Assembly: GCA_022984795.1 (NCBI GenBank)
Contig: JALIHJ010000002.1
Span: 62,001 to 126,000 of the forward strand
From: Fabrea salina
Lineage: Eukaryota > Ciliophora > Heterotrichea > Heterotrichida > Fabreidae
DNA: 64,000 nucleotides
Direction: 5' to 3'
Numbering within the stretch: the stretch's first letter is position 1; the number at the start of each line of letters is the position of its first letter. Positions 35,929 to 45,580 of this stretch are shown here, in pieces. A program made the translations under genes and the position numbers. The notes below the pieces were generated by a model. That model was not told where the DNA came from and made no database searches. It saw nothing but the letters and a program-made list of their open reading frames with translations.

Positions 35929-36696
35929 TTACCTGCGCTTAAAGTTCTTCCTAGCTTTACTTCCGCGGTAGTTAGCTTGGATTTTAGTGGCAGCACGGTT
36001 CTGCATAACTTCAACAGGTCTGAACTTGGCCCAAAGTTCTTCGAATTGGGCAATATACTGTCTGCACAAGTCAGGTTCGTGCAGAACAATCAGGTTTTCT
36101 TGGTTTTTGTGAACTGCTCCTTGAGTCCAGTTGAAGCTTCCAGTAATCAGGATTTCTTTATCCACAATAATGAACTTGTTGTGCATGTGGGCTTCGGGGT
36201 CCTGGTCAATTTCAGTAGGAATGCCTTGGTCTCTTAGGTACTGGACGTCTGATCCTAGTTGTTTCATGCATTCGTCATCTGAGATTATGCGTACTTCAAC
36301 TCCTCTATTGAAAGAATCTCTGAGTGCGTTGCGTAAGTTGTTGTTGGTGATGGTGAACACACAAACCAAGAGTTGTTTCTTGGCACTGGAGATGTGGTTG
36401 ATAAGGGACCTTTCACTTCGGTCACTTGGGAAGAACAAGGCTTCTCTGACTCTGGGAACGGGCTGCATGGAGCTTTGCATCATAGCTAAAGTGAGGTCTT
36501 TGATTAGAGACACAGACTTTTTGTCTTTGTCTGACTCAATAGATTCGTGGAGTACATCAAACATAGTTTTGGCAATTCTTTGCATTGACCCTGCTGAGGC
36601 AGGGGTTTCTTTGAGTCCTCTAACGAAATCTCTGGTTACTTGCACTGAGTCGTTTTCTAAGTTGCTTCTTAGGAACTGCTTGAGTCTTTCAGACAT
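35929..36696 (-). CDS. Single-HKD phospholipase D family protein with IQ motif
   Basis: The protein has 255 residues. One HKD motif (HMHNKFIIVD at about 170-180) is followed by GSFNWT, the pattern of the PLD6/Zucchini group, which works as a dimer. A C-terminal IQ motif (AATKIQANYRGSKARK) could bind calmodulin. PLD6 proteins act on cardiolipin or as small-RNA nucleases; ciliates have small-RNA pathways, but no data here choose between these. No N-terminal membrane helix is seen, unlike animal PLD6. ATG 36696 is chosen over a TTG 14 codons upstream. Confidence 0.8.
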   Translation of the reverse strand: MSERLKQFLRSNLENDSVQVTRDFVRGLKETPASAGSMQRIAKTMFDVLHESIESDKDKKSVSLIKDLTLAMMQSSMQPVPRVREALFFPSDRSERSLINHISSAKKQLLVCVFTITNNNLRNALRDSFNRGVEVRIISDDECMKQLGSDVQYLRDQGIPTEIDQDPEAHMHNKFIIVDKEILITGSFNWTQGAVHKNQENLIVLHEPDLCRQYIAQFEELWAKFRPVEVMQNRAATKIQANYRGSKARKNFKRR

Positions 36697-36796
36697 TTTC
36701 AATAGAATTAGAACTCCACAGAAATCATAATCTGACAAGACAAAAAGTCATTTTGGCTAAAGGCAACTACCTATAGTTTCAGTAATTTAGTTTAAA

Positions 36797-39052
36797 ATGG
36801 AAGATAAACCCTTTGAATTTTCAGGATTCCACAAAAAGACTTACAGAGAAAGAGTTGAGATCCTAAATGCTTTGTATCCTGAGTTAAACGGAGCACTTCA
36901 GCAAGGAGGCTTGGACTTTAAAACAGCAAACTTAATGACTGAGAACTGCATTGGAAAACTAGGACTGCCTTTAGGGTTAGGACTTCACTTTGTGGTTAAC
37001 GGGCGGAACTACATAGTTCCTATGGCAACTGAAGAACCTTCGATCGTGGCAGCTGCTTGTTCTTCAGCTAAACTAGTTAAGGAACACGGAGGCTTCCGAG
37101 CATCTTCAACTCCTCCCATTATGATTGGCCAAATCCACATTTTGGAGTTCCAGCCGAGCCTCTTTCAGCAAAAGGTCCAAGAAAACAAGAACTACTTAAT
37201 TCAAAAAGCAAATGAAAACTACTGCTCAAGCATGACTAGAAGAGGAGGAGGAGTTGTTGACGTTAGACCCAGAATCCTTAGTGAAGCCCACGCACTAGTT
37301 GAAGTCATTGTGAACGTGTGTGACTCTATGGGAGCCAACGTTATCAACAACATATGCGAAAACCTTTCACAAGACATTTTAGAACTACTGCCAAGTGTGA
37401 GAATTGGAATGAGGATCTTAACTAACTACTGCACTGAACGCAAAGTTTGTTCTGAGTTCAGCATTCCTCTTAAAGCTCTTCAAACCAAAGGAATTCCAGG
37501 AAGCGAAGTGGCCAAACGCATTTTAGAAAGCTACCAACTTGCTTGTATAGACGTTTACAGAGCCTGCACTCACAACAAAGGAATCATGAACGGCATAGTG
37601 GCTGTAGGAGTTGCGTGTGGTCAAGACACCCGGGCTTTGGAAGCAGCTGCTCATGCATGGGCATCACGCAGTGGCACTTACTCCTCGCTAACAGAGTACT
37701 TTATAAGAGACCAGTACTTCTACGGAAAGCTAGAAATGCCTATATCAGTGGCAACTCAAGGAGGAGCCCTTCGGTCTAACTCCTTGTACCAAGAAGTCCA
37801 GTACATACTGGGGTACCCTACTTCTACAGAACTGGCTTCTTTGATGGTAAGTGTGGGGTTGGCCAACAACTTTGCAGCTTTGCGCGCACTTGTAACTGAA
37901 GGAATCCAAAGAGGGCATATGTCACTACACGCCAAAAATATTGCACTAGCTGCTTCAGTACCCAATGAACTGGTTGAAGAAGTAGTGGAGTACATGAAAC
38001 AACGCGGAAGCATCAACCAACAAACGGCACTTGACTACTTGTCAGCTATGAAACTGCACATTGACGCTCGGAAAAGCACCAAGTACACAAAGTCACTGAA
38101 TACCTTTTTTGCGGACTTAAAAGAAATAAACCCTCCCTTGAAACTAAGCATTGCGTTTGACTGTCCTAGAATTCATAGCATCCACATTTCTATCCACAAA
38201 GAACCCCTACAGAACGTTGGAGTTGCCAAAATGATCCAGGAAAAACTGTTTGTAAACTACAAGTACGACTGGATAATTCACTTTCTGCAAATGCTTGACA
38301 AAGTTAAGTTTGAACCTAAAATTCAAAGGACAAACAAAGAACTCAGAACTAAACTTAAACTAGTTACTATTTGGATTAACATTTTGAGTTTCAACTTGCT
38401 AAACGCCTGCAAAACCACACACGCAAGTGAAGCTTTGCATGCTATTTTGGAGAACGACGACAAGAAACTGCACGAAATATCAGGAGTGTGCAAGCCTTAC
38501 ATGGAGTTTGGACTCTACTTAATCAGAGAGTTGTGGCATGTGCTGAACTTCCACACAGACTCCTTTGTTTCGAAAGCAGTGCCTTTTTCTGACTACTTAG
38601 CTCAACTGATCAAGTTTGAAATGGAACAAGTGATTAAAGCCAACATCAATTCTTTCGACCCTTCACTTAACTTCGAAGAGTTCTTCAACAACCGCAAGAA
38701 ACAAATGTGCGCAACTATGATGTACCTCTGTGACAGTTTAGGGTCTCCTCAACTAGACCAGAAACTCATCAGCGCTCTGAACAGCGTAGGGGACGTGTTG
38801 GAGTGCCTAAGCAGCGCTTTAAGGGACTTTTCAAAAGTGAGGAAAGGAGAGCACTCTGACCCCAACGCTTACAAAAAGTGGATTTCTCTGCACGGAGGAA
38901 AAGACACCCTCGAGACCCAAAAAAGGTACTTTGCTAAGGTGGACAACTTAGTCAAGCAGAAGATTCAGCACCTAAAAGAAGACCACGCCAGCCTTGTGAA
39001 AGCAGCTGAGCAGTTGTTACAAAGTTACTACACATTTTCTCCGAAATTATAA
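36797..39052 (+). CDS. Class II (bacterial-type) HMG-CoA reductase with long C-terminal extension
   Basis: The protein has 751 residues. Residues 1-430 match class II HMG-CoA reductases: ENCIGKLGLPLGLGLHFVVNG, the ATEEPS motif with its catalytic Glu at about 79, the GQDTRALEAAAHAWASR block with the catalytic Asp, and the GHMSLHAKNIALAA block with the catalytic His. There is no membrane domain. The enzyme interconverts HMG-CoA and mevalonate. The remaining 320 residues are mostly helical and not recognised. Class II enzymes are typical of bacteria and archaea, so ancient transfer followed by fusion is likely. Codon use looks like the neighbours'. Confidence 0.88.
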   Translation: MEDKPFEFSGFHKKTYRERVEILNALYPELNGALQQGGLDFKTANLMTENCIGKLGLPLGLGLHFVVNGRNYIVPMATEEPSIVAAACSSAKLVKEHGGFRASSTPPIMIGQIHILEFQPSLFQQKVQENKNYLIQKANENYCSSMTRRGGGVVDVRPRILSEAHALVEVIVNVCDSMGANVINNICENLSQDILELLPSVRIGMRILTNYCTERKVCSEFSIPLKALQTKGIPGSEVAKRILESYQLACIDVYRACTHNKGIMNGIVAVGVACGQDTRALEAAAHAWASRSGTYSSLTEYFIRDQYFYGKLEMPISVATQGGALRSNSLYQEVQYILGYPTSTELASLMVSVGLANNFAALRALVTEGIQRGHMSLHAKNIALAASVPNELVEEVVEYMKQRGSINQQTALDYLSAMKLHIDARKSTKYTKSLNTFFADLKEINPPLKLSIAFDCPRIHSIHISIHKEPLQNVGVAKMIQEKLFVNYKYDWIIHFLQMLDKVKFEPKIQRTNKELRTKLKLVTIWINILSFNLLNACKTTHASEALHAILENDDKKLHEISGVCKPYMEFGLYLIRELWHVLNFHTDSFVSKAVPFSDYLAQLIKFEMEQVIKANINSFDPSLNFEEFFNNRKKQMCATMMYLCDSLGSPQLDQKLISALNSVGDVLECLSSALRDFSKVRKGEHSDPNAYKKWISLHGGKDTLETQKRYFAKVDNLVKQKIQHLKEDHASLVKAAEQLLQSYYTFSPKL

Positions 39053-39090
39053 CATTTAAGTTCTTCAAAGAGTTAGTTTCAGGTAATAAA

Positions 39091-40458
39091 ATGGCCACGC
39101 CTGCAGGAAGCGACGATGAGTTTTTTGATGCGTTTGAAAACCAAGAAGAGTCCAAAAATGCTACAACTATAGAAAACTCCCAAGTTATCGAGTCCTCTCC
39201 TATTTCTGATTCTGAAAGCAAGATGTTTTATTCGGAACCTCAAAGAAGCCAAAGGGCCTTTAGCTGCACTTCCCAGTTTTCGACTGACAACTCGATTTCC
39301 ACCAGAAAAGACCGCTTTATGCTTTGCGAGTGGAGTTCGCAAAACCTCACAAAGAAAAAAAACAAGGACACTTTTGAATTTGCCGGACTCGAAGAAGTCC
39401 AAAGAATCCAAGTAACTTCTAACGATCTTAGAACTTGGGTAGTCAAATGGAGTCCTGATGGAAGGTTTTTGGCAGTGGCCGGCGACAGTCAAGAAGTCAA
39501 GCTTTACGAAGTAGTCCGAGCACTTGGTGTTATGTTCCGAGAAGAACCTTACTTAGTTTGCAGAGGACACTCAGGCCCTGTGGTGGACCTTTCTTGGTCC
39601 AAAAGCTCCACTTACTTCCTCACTGCAGGAACTGACAACTTAGTGCTTCTCTGGAGCATTGACTCTAGTTCTCCTGTGCTGGAGTTCAAGCATCCAGCTT
39701 TGGTGAGTTGTGTGTGCTTCCATCCCCGAAACGCTAACTTGTTTATGACTGGGGGTTTTGACCGGATAGTTAGGATCTGGAGTATTCCTCAGTACAAAGT
39801 AGAGTGTTACTACCAAACGCCTGACTTCATTACAGCAGGGAGTTTCAACCTTTCGGGGGAACTTGTTTTACTAGGCTTAAGCCGGGGGCAGTGTGTAATT
39901 TACGAAGTGAATCCGCATCAAATGAAACTAACTTTCATCACTCAGTTGGAATGCAAAAACAGAAGTGGGTGGAAGTCCAAGGGCAGGAAAATCACAGGCA
40001 TAGACTTTATGGACGACCACTTGTTTTTAGTGACAACTAACGACTCTAGAATGCGGCTATACAGTATCCAGGACTTCAGCATTAAGTACAAGTACAAAGG
40101 CAACGTTAACGAAAACAACCCTATTCGGGGCTCGTTTTCTCATAATAAGTCACATGTCATATGCGGGTCAGAAAACGGTTCTGTGTACATTTGGAACACC
40201 TACAGTCAGTTCGCACCTAAGGTCAACCCCAGGTTCACCCGCAAGAAGCAGCACAAAAACAACTCTTACGAGTACTTCCCCGTTACTACTTTGAAAGCCA
40301 GCACCATAGCTAACTTCGCTCCTGAAAAACTCCTGAAAGAAGTCCAAACGCGCTACCTAGACTCAGGTTCCGACATAATCATAGGGCACATCTTAACTGT
40401 TGCTGCTGAAGGCCAATTACTTGTTTTCTTCAACCAGTACCGGAATGTCAAGATTTAA
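39091..40458 (+). CDS. WDR44: WD40 protein similar to WDR44 (Rab11-binding)
   Basis: The protein has 455 residues. About 110 polar residues precede a WD40 propeller. The first repeat starts TWVVKWSPDGRFLAVAGDS. The later blocks GRKITGIDFMDDHLFLVTTNDSR and GSENGSVYIWN are typical of WDR44, which binds Rab11 on recycling endosomes. The gene lacks the long N-terminus of the animal protein. It converges with NDUFAF5. Confidence 0.8.
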   Translation: MATPAGSDDEFFDAFENQEESKNATTIENSQVIESSPISDSESKMFYSEPQRSQRAFSCTSQFSTDNSISTRKDRFMLCEWSSQNLTKKKNKDTFEFAGLEEVQRIQVTSNDLRTWVVKWSPDGRFLAVAGDSQEVKLYEVVRALGVMFREEPYLVCRGHSGPVVDLSWSKSSTYFLTAGTDNLVLLWSIDSSSPVLEFKHPALVSCVCFHPRNANLFMTGGFDRIVRIWSIPQYKVECYYQTPDFITAGSFNLSGELVLLGLSRGQCVIYEVNPHQMKLTFITQLECKNRSGWKSKGRKITGIDFMDDHLFLVTTNDSRMRLYSIQDFSIKYKYKGNVNENNPIRGSFSHNKSHVICGSENGSVYIWNTYSQFAPKVNPRFTRKKQHKNNSYEYFPVTTLKASTIANFAPEKLLKEVQTRYLDSGSDIIIGHILTVAAEGQLLVFFNQYRNVKI

Positions 40459-40470
40459 TTATAAACTAAT

Positions 40471-41460
40471 TCACTTCCTTTTAGTGTATTTGAGTTCCAC
40501 AGACTCTTCGCTTTCTTGGATCTCTCCCATTTCCATTTCGTCGTCCTCAACTTCTTCAGCTAGAGTCTTGATATCAATTCCACGGGCTCCTCTTTGCAGT
40601 GGTTTTTGCTGAGATTCATGCTCTTTCCAAGCTATGTAGTGGACCACATCGAAGGTTGCTGGGAGTTTGCCCTGAAAACTTCCTTCTTTTTCAGCAAAAA
40701 GCCCTTCGTAAATGGCACTTGCTGCTACAAAGGTTTCTCTAGACAAAGCTTCGCGTCTGGTGTTGGCAGCATTGTTTTCCCCAAGTGCTTGCAAAAAAGC
40801 CATTAGGCTGAACATAGAGTCGAAGTATAGAGTGTTGGTGTCAGCGTTGGTAGTCACAAGTTTGAAGTGCAGTCTGTTGAACAAGTTGCCCACGTCAGGG
40901 ATGTTGAGCATGGGGGATACGTGGGTGCTGACTCCTCCTTCGCGTTCTTGTTCTGCCAAGGTAAGTGCTATTCGCAATTCTTGCAGAGTGTCTCCTCCCA
41001 TAAGAGTTCCTACTAGTGCTCCGTCAGGCACTAAGGACTTAAGCCACTTTTCAGCAGTCCCTGAAATCACGTTCATCCAGTGCATTTGGAAGTTGTTAAC
41101 GATGAGGTTGAAGTAGTTCTCAGGGAAGTTCCATTCTTCTTCGTCTAAGTGGAGTCCTGTGACTCTTAGGCCCCCAGTTAGTTTTTTGGACTCAGACAAA
41201 GAGTAGTTTAGGGACTCCTTGCAGAAGTCTATGAGAGTCACTCCTTGAACAGACTCTAAACTGCTCACTTGTTCAACAAACAAGTGGCCCATAGGTCCTA
41301 TGTAGCATGTGTTAGAAAAGTCCCTTCCCTTAACCGAGTACAGTCTGTTCACGATGTTTTCAATACCCAAGTCAAAAAAGTACGTTTTGGCACTTTGGGG
41401 GTCTGAAAGTATTCTTTTGCGCTGCAAAGCTTTGACTGACCTGTCGAACAAAGCACTCAT
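40471..41460 (-). CDS. NDUFAF5: NDUFAF5-like methyltransferase/hydroxylase, complex I assembly factor
   Basis: The protein has 329 residues. It starts with MSALFDRSVKALQRKR, the FDR-x7-QR-x-R block of NDUFAF5. A diverged S-adenosylmethionine-binding fold (CYIGPMGHL) and the block NNFQMHWMNVISG follow. In animals this protein hydroxylates an arginine of NDUFS7 in the mitochondrial matrix during early complex I assembly. It is the only gene in the window whose frame ends in TGA; reading on would add four residues to a TAA that abuts the stop of the convergent gene. Confidence 0.85.
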   Translation of the reverse strand: MSALFDRSVKALQRKRILSDPQSAKTYFFDLGIENIVNRLYSVKGRDFSNTCYIGPMGHLFVEQVSSLESVQGVTLIDFCKESLNYSLSESKKLTGGLRVTGLHLDEEEWNFPENYFNLIVNNFQMHWMNVISGTAEKWLKSLVPDGALVGTLMGGDTLQELRIALTLAEQEREGGVSTHVSPMLNIPDVGNLFNRLHFKLVTTNADTNTLYFDSMFSLMAFLQALGENNAANTRREALSRETFVAASAIYEGLFAEKEGSFQGKLPATFDVVHYIAWKEHESQQKPLQRGARGIDIKTLAEEVEDDEMEMGEIQESEESVELKYTKRK

Positions 41461-41501
41461 AATTTATTAACAAGCATTTATAATTTAAATTACCGTTAAG
41501 A

Positions 41502-44204
41502 ATGGAAGAAAAAGAACTAGTCCTTGAGACAAGAGAAGTTTACCTGCCCTGGAGGAACAAAGTAGACGACCTGGTTTGCCGCTTTTCTTTCGCTGACCAA
41601 GTCATTGAAGTCAAATACCAAGAAGTAGTCAAAACTGCCGTTCCAATTGCAAATACTGCAACTCAAGTCCATATCCTCATCCAAGCTGAGGGAATTGCTT
41701 TGGGAAGCCTCACTTTGAGCTTTGCACAAATGTTTGGCGAAGACCTTACTTCTGATATGGATGAGTGGGTGCGTGTGGAGGTCCCAGGCGAAATCGTCCA
41801 GCTTCTTACAAATAACGAACCTGTGCCTAAGGCTCTTAGAATAAGACTTTGCGGGTTCATGTCTAAGAAAACTGAAATATCCAACGAAATCCTGGACGAA
41901 AAGCCAGAAAGCCAAGAAGTTGTAGAAGCCTATCCTGAAGCACAGGTAGAAGCCTCCCCTGAAGCACAAGTAGAAGCCTCCCCTGAAGCACAGGTAGAAG
42001 CCTCCCCTGAAGCACAAGTAGAAGCCTCCCCTGAAGCACAAGTAGAAGCCTCCCCTGAAGCACAAGTAGAAGCCTCCCCTGAAGCACAGGTAGAAGCCTC
42101 CCCTGAAGCACAGGTAGAATCCTCACCTGAAACACGGGTAGAAGCCTCCCCTGAAGCACAGGTAGAATCTTCACCTGAAACACGGGTAGAAGCCTCCCCT
42201 GAAGCACAAGTAGAAGCCTCTCCTGAAGCACAAGAAGTATCTCCTCAGACACCACAAAAAGCTTCTCCAGAAGAGCAGGTAGCAAACGGTCATGACAACT
42301 CTAAGCCAAGACCCGACCCTATAGCTATACACTCACCAGTGGACTCCTCGAAATGCACCTACCTCCAAAACAAAGCTTCTGCAGAGTTCACCCAAACCAG
42401 AACCGCTTCTATCCTAAACAACCTCAGAGAAGAGATGGGAGAAAACTTCATAAAAGTAATAGAAGAAGGAACCCGGAGAAGAAGTCCTTCCAAGGTAGGC
42501 TCTAGGTCACCTGTAAGGTCACTTTCAAGAAGGTCGCCTTCAAGAACATCTAGCAAAGGTCCTTCGCAGTTTGCTCCACAAGACTTTTTAGACTTGCCAT
42601 CGCATTCAGATGTGTACCTAGAGTCGCTTTCTGAAAGGAACCCTTCGTCGCTGGTATCCACTATTTTGGCTTTGTTGTCTAAAAGGACTTACTACGAACT
42701 CCACCAACTAGAAGTTCCCCACTTAAAGTCTTTTCTAAAAGACAACGTGTCAGCTATTGAAACTTTACAGTCTGCAATGAAAGAAACCCAAGAACAAGTT
42801 TCAACTGAAACAGAAAACATCAAAACCACCTGCTCAGAACTCCAAACCGAAGTTAAAGCTTTCCAAGAGAAGCTGATTGGAATCAAAAAGTCAAACGAAA
42901 AACTTTCTAAAGACAAAACTGAACTTGAACAGGCGTTATCTAAGCTTTCAGAGGAATCTCATAAACTCAAACAAGACCACAACCTCCAACAAATTGCTAA
43001 GCAACTCAAAGACCTCAAAAAAGCTTATGAAAACTCAGAAGCCCAGTGCAGTCAAATCAGAAACCAACTCCTCCAAGAAAAGCAAGAGTTCCTGTCTAAG
43101 GTAGAAGAAACCACCCAGCAAACCCAAAAGTTAAACTCAGAGATTTCTCAGAACCAAAACCAAATCCAAAACCTCCAAAAGGAAATTAACTACTCCAAAA
43201 AAGAACAAACTGAACTCCACAACCAAATACTTCTAGCTGAAGCTCAACTTTCTATGCAAGAAGACAGAGAAAACTCCATGGACTCCTTCCAAAAACAGTC
43301 CTCCATTTACTCAAACAGCACTGACTCCCTTAACTCCTCCATCATCAACTTAAGAGGCAACAAAGAAAGGTTCGCAAACGACACCTACTCTTTGAACCAG
43401 CAACTAGAAGCCCAAACTAAGTCTTTGAAGAACTCAATTCACGCCTGCACTGAGTACCTCAAAGAAAAAACAGAAAACCACTCAGAACTCAAAGAAGAAC
43501 TTCTGGGCTTAAACGACTACTTAGGCAAACTCCAAGAAATGTACAACAAAAAAGCCAACGTCCACCAGCACTTCAAAGCCATCGAAGACAAAGCCAACCA
43601 CAACCGAGAAACTAAAGACAGACTCATCAACGAACTAAACTACTTCTCTGACTTTGTGTTTTCTTTAACTGAAACTTACTTGCAAGAGCACAGGATATTT
43701 AAGATCCTCCAAGGCCACTCAGAAGAAAAGGAGTACGAAGTAAACGCCATGCGCCAAGTTGTAGCTGAAGTTAAAAGGCAGTACCCCGTATACTCTCCAA
43801 AAACTGAAGACCCTATTGACTCTGCACTAGCAGACTACCTGAACCTCAGAGACGACCCCTTGTTAGTTCCCTTCACTAGAGAAAGTGCCGGAGTGTATTT
43901 ATTTGGAACTCGCAGAGTACTTGTGAAGTTCGAAAGGGGCAAACTCAGCGTGAAAGTAGGTGGGGGTTTCCTTCCTATAGAAGACTTCATTGCTGCTTAC
44001 TCAGACAGCGAAATCGAGAAGCTCAACTCAAGGAACACAGAAACAAGTCCTAGAATGAAGAAGTTCATGGCTAAGTGGGTAGGAGGCTTAGTTAGGGAAT
44101 CTTCCCACTCACCCGAAAGAATCAGAGAAGACTTAGTAGAAGCTTCGAGAAACCACAAACTCACTGAATGCATTGGATTAACTGGAAGTCCCCAAAGAGA
44201 TTAA
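41502..44204 (+). CDS. Large coiled-coil protein with N-terminal C2-like domain and tandem repeats
   Basis: The protein has 900 residues. Residues 1-125 form a beta-rich domain with a C2-like rhythm (ATQVHILIQAEGIALGSLTL). Then come 13 octapeptide repeats V-E-A-S-P-E-A-Q (about 141-244), a Ser/Arg-rich linker, and heptad coiled coil from about 400 to 760. The last 140 residues may fold separately. The design fits a centriolar/basal-body or cortical fibre protein, as is common in Stentor, but no orthologue is recognised. Confidence 0.8.
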   Translation: MEEKELVLETREVYLPWRNKVDDLVCRFSFADQVIEVKYQEVVKTAVPIANTATQVHILIQAEGIALGSLTLSFAQMFGEDLTSDMDEWVRVEVPGEIVQLLTNNEPVPKALRIRLCGFMSKKTEISNEILDEKPESQEVVEAYPEAQVEASPEAQVEASPEAQVEASPEAQVEASPEAQVEASPEAQVEASPEAQVEASPEAQVESSPETRVEASPEAQVESSPETRVEASPEAQVEASPEAQEVSPQTPQKASPEEQVANGHDNSKPRPDPIAIHSPVDSSKCTYLQNKASAEFTQTRTASILNNLREEMGENFIKVIEEGTRRRSPSKVGSRSPVRSLSRRSPSRTSSKGPSQFAPQDFLDLPSHSDVYLESLSERNPSSLVSTILALLSKRTYYELHQLEVPHLKSFLKDNVSAIETLQSAMKETQEQVSTETENIKTTCSELQTEVKAFQEKLIGIKKSNEKLSKDKTELEQALSKLSEESHKLKQDHNLQQIAKQLKDLKKAYENSEAQCSQIRNQLLQEKQEFLSKVEETTQQTQKLNSEISQNQNQIQNLQKEINYSKKEQTELHNQILLAEAQLSMQEDRENSMDSFQKQSSIYSNSTDSLNSSIINLRGNKERFANDTYSLNQQLEAQTKSLKNSIHACTEYLKEKTENHSELKEELLGLNDYLGKLQEMYNKKANVHQHFKAIEDKANHNRETKDRLINELNYFSDFVFSLTETYLQEHRIFKILQGHSEEKEYEVNAMRQVVAEVKRQYPVYSPKTEDPIDSALADYLNLRDDPLLVPFTRESAGVYLFGTRRVLVKFERGKLSVKVGGGFLPIEDFIAAYSDSEIEKLNSRNTETSPRMKKFMAKWVGGLVRESSHSPERIREDLVEASRNHKLTECIGLTGSPQRD
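41922..42233 (+). repeat. 24-base minisatellite in a coding region
   Basis: Thirteen tandem units of 24 bases encode V-E-A-S-P-E-A-Q or close variants (two units read V-E-S-S-P-E-T-R). Most differences between units are silent. Confidence 0.9.
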
Positions 44205-44227
44205 TACACTTATTTAACTTACTTTAA

Positions 44228-45532
44228 CTAAACTTGTTCTAAAAGAGGTTCAAAGGCTTCATCTAGAGATTTATCTAAGGTGAACTGATCTTCTCTGATC
44301 TTCCAGATAAGGAACAAACTGAAAGCAAGCACAACTGACGACAAAGAAAACACTGGAACATACCCGTAAGTTTCTGCTAAGTAGTTCAAAGCTATTGATG
44401 TTCCAGACGTCAAACTGACCCCCAAAAACACAAAGGGCCATACTTGCTGTGCGGCTTTTTTGAAAAACTTTTCAGTAAGAACAGCTAAAGATGGAAACAT
44501 TCCAGCTGTGCAGAAGAACAGTGTAATGATTGAAACTGCGTAAAGGCATTTGTTGGAAACAACGAAGTAAAGAGTCAAAGTGATAAACAGTTGGTAGCCC
44601 ACACACGCAGTCATAACTGGCTTGTAAGGGAAGTAATCAAGCAGAGTTGGCCAGAGCCACCTTCCAAACGCTCCTACAACGTTAGCAAAGGACCCCACGT
44701 AAGTTATGAAGTGGTCGTCGTCTATAAACACCAAAGCAAAGGTTTTGTACATTCCAACAAAAAAGTACCAGAAGAAAAAGATTGCAAAAGCCATAAAAGA
44801 AAAGGCCCAGAACTCCTTGTTTTTAAGTATCGAAGCAACTGGAATTTGGAGTTTGGTTGAGTCGCCTTCTGGTTTCCTAGAGCTATTAGCTGGTCTTATC
44901 AGCAGAGTCCCTACAACTGACTGCACCATGAAAAGCACTCCAACAATGAAAAGCGAGTCTGGAACTTGTTCGTTCACTTCAGAAGGAAACTTAACTGAGT
45001 GGGCGAAAGGAATAGGCTTGGCGTTTTGGGGATTGACTAAGTAAGTAAAAAGAACTCCAACTATCATGGGGGCAAGGCTGTAGCCAGCCATCACCAGACC
45101 CCCTACAGTGCCTTTGTTCCGGGGAAAGTGTTCCCAAGCAGGTCTCATGGCAGTACTAGTGACTATTCCTGCTCCAGTTCCGAACAGTAAACTATAAGAC
45201 CCGACCAGCACTCTGACGTCATTAGTTCGGCTCATGATGATGAAGCCCGAACCCATCACTAAGCCCCCTAGCAACAGACAAACCCTAGTTCCGAACCTTT
45301 TGCTAAGGACAGGGGCCAACATCACTCCTAGGAGTTCTGTCAAGTAAGAAAGCGGCGAAGACAAGTAAACTTGTGACGAAGTCACTGAGTCGTCTACAGA
45401 AAGCAAGAAAGAAGTCACGTAAGAATATATAGATCCCCAAGTAATGATGTTGCCTGCAATCGTCATGAAAATAAAGCACCCTAGTACAGAGCTGATTCCT
45501 TGTAAGTGCTCAAAGACAGCCTTGATATTCAT
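44228..45532 (-). CDS. Major facilitator superfamily transporter (monocarboxylate/OFA-like)
   Basis: The protein has 434 residues and 12 predicted TM helices. The N-half holds SKRFGTRVCLLLGGLVMGSG, the MFS loop 2-3 motif in modified form, and AGYSLAPMIVG. The C-half has the pattern repeated. Similar carriers in apicomplexans and ciliates move monocarboxylates, oxalate/formate or amino acids; the substrate cannot be read from the sequence. A broken paralog follows directly on the same strand. Confidence 0.85.
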   Translation of the reverse strand: MNIKAVFEHLQGISSVLGCFIFMTIAGNIITWGSIYSYVTSFLLSVDDSVTSSQVYLSSPLSYLTELLGVMLAPVLSKRFGTRVCLLLGGLVMGSGFIIMSRTNDVRVLVGSYSLLFGTGAGIVTSTAMRPAWEHFPRNKGTVGGLVMAGYSLAPMIVGVLFTYLVNPQNAKPIPFAHSVKFPSEVNEQVPDSLFIVGVLFMVQSVVGTLLIRPANSSRKPEGDSTKLQIPVASILKNKEFWAFSFMAFAIFFFWYFFVGMYKTFALVFIDDDHFITYVGSFANVVGAFGRWLWPTLLDYFPYKPVMTACVGYQLFITLTLYFVVSNKCLYAVSIITLFFCTAGMFPSLAVLTEKFFKKAAQQVWPFVFLGVSLTSGTSIALNYLAETYGYVPVFSLSSVVLAFSLFLIWKIREDQFTLDKSLDEAFEPLLEQV

Positions 45533-45580
45533 ATTATTAAAAAGCTCACCCCCTATTTATGTACAGGTTCTAGAATGTTC

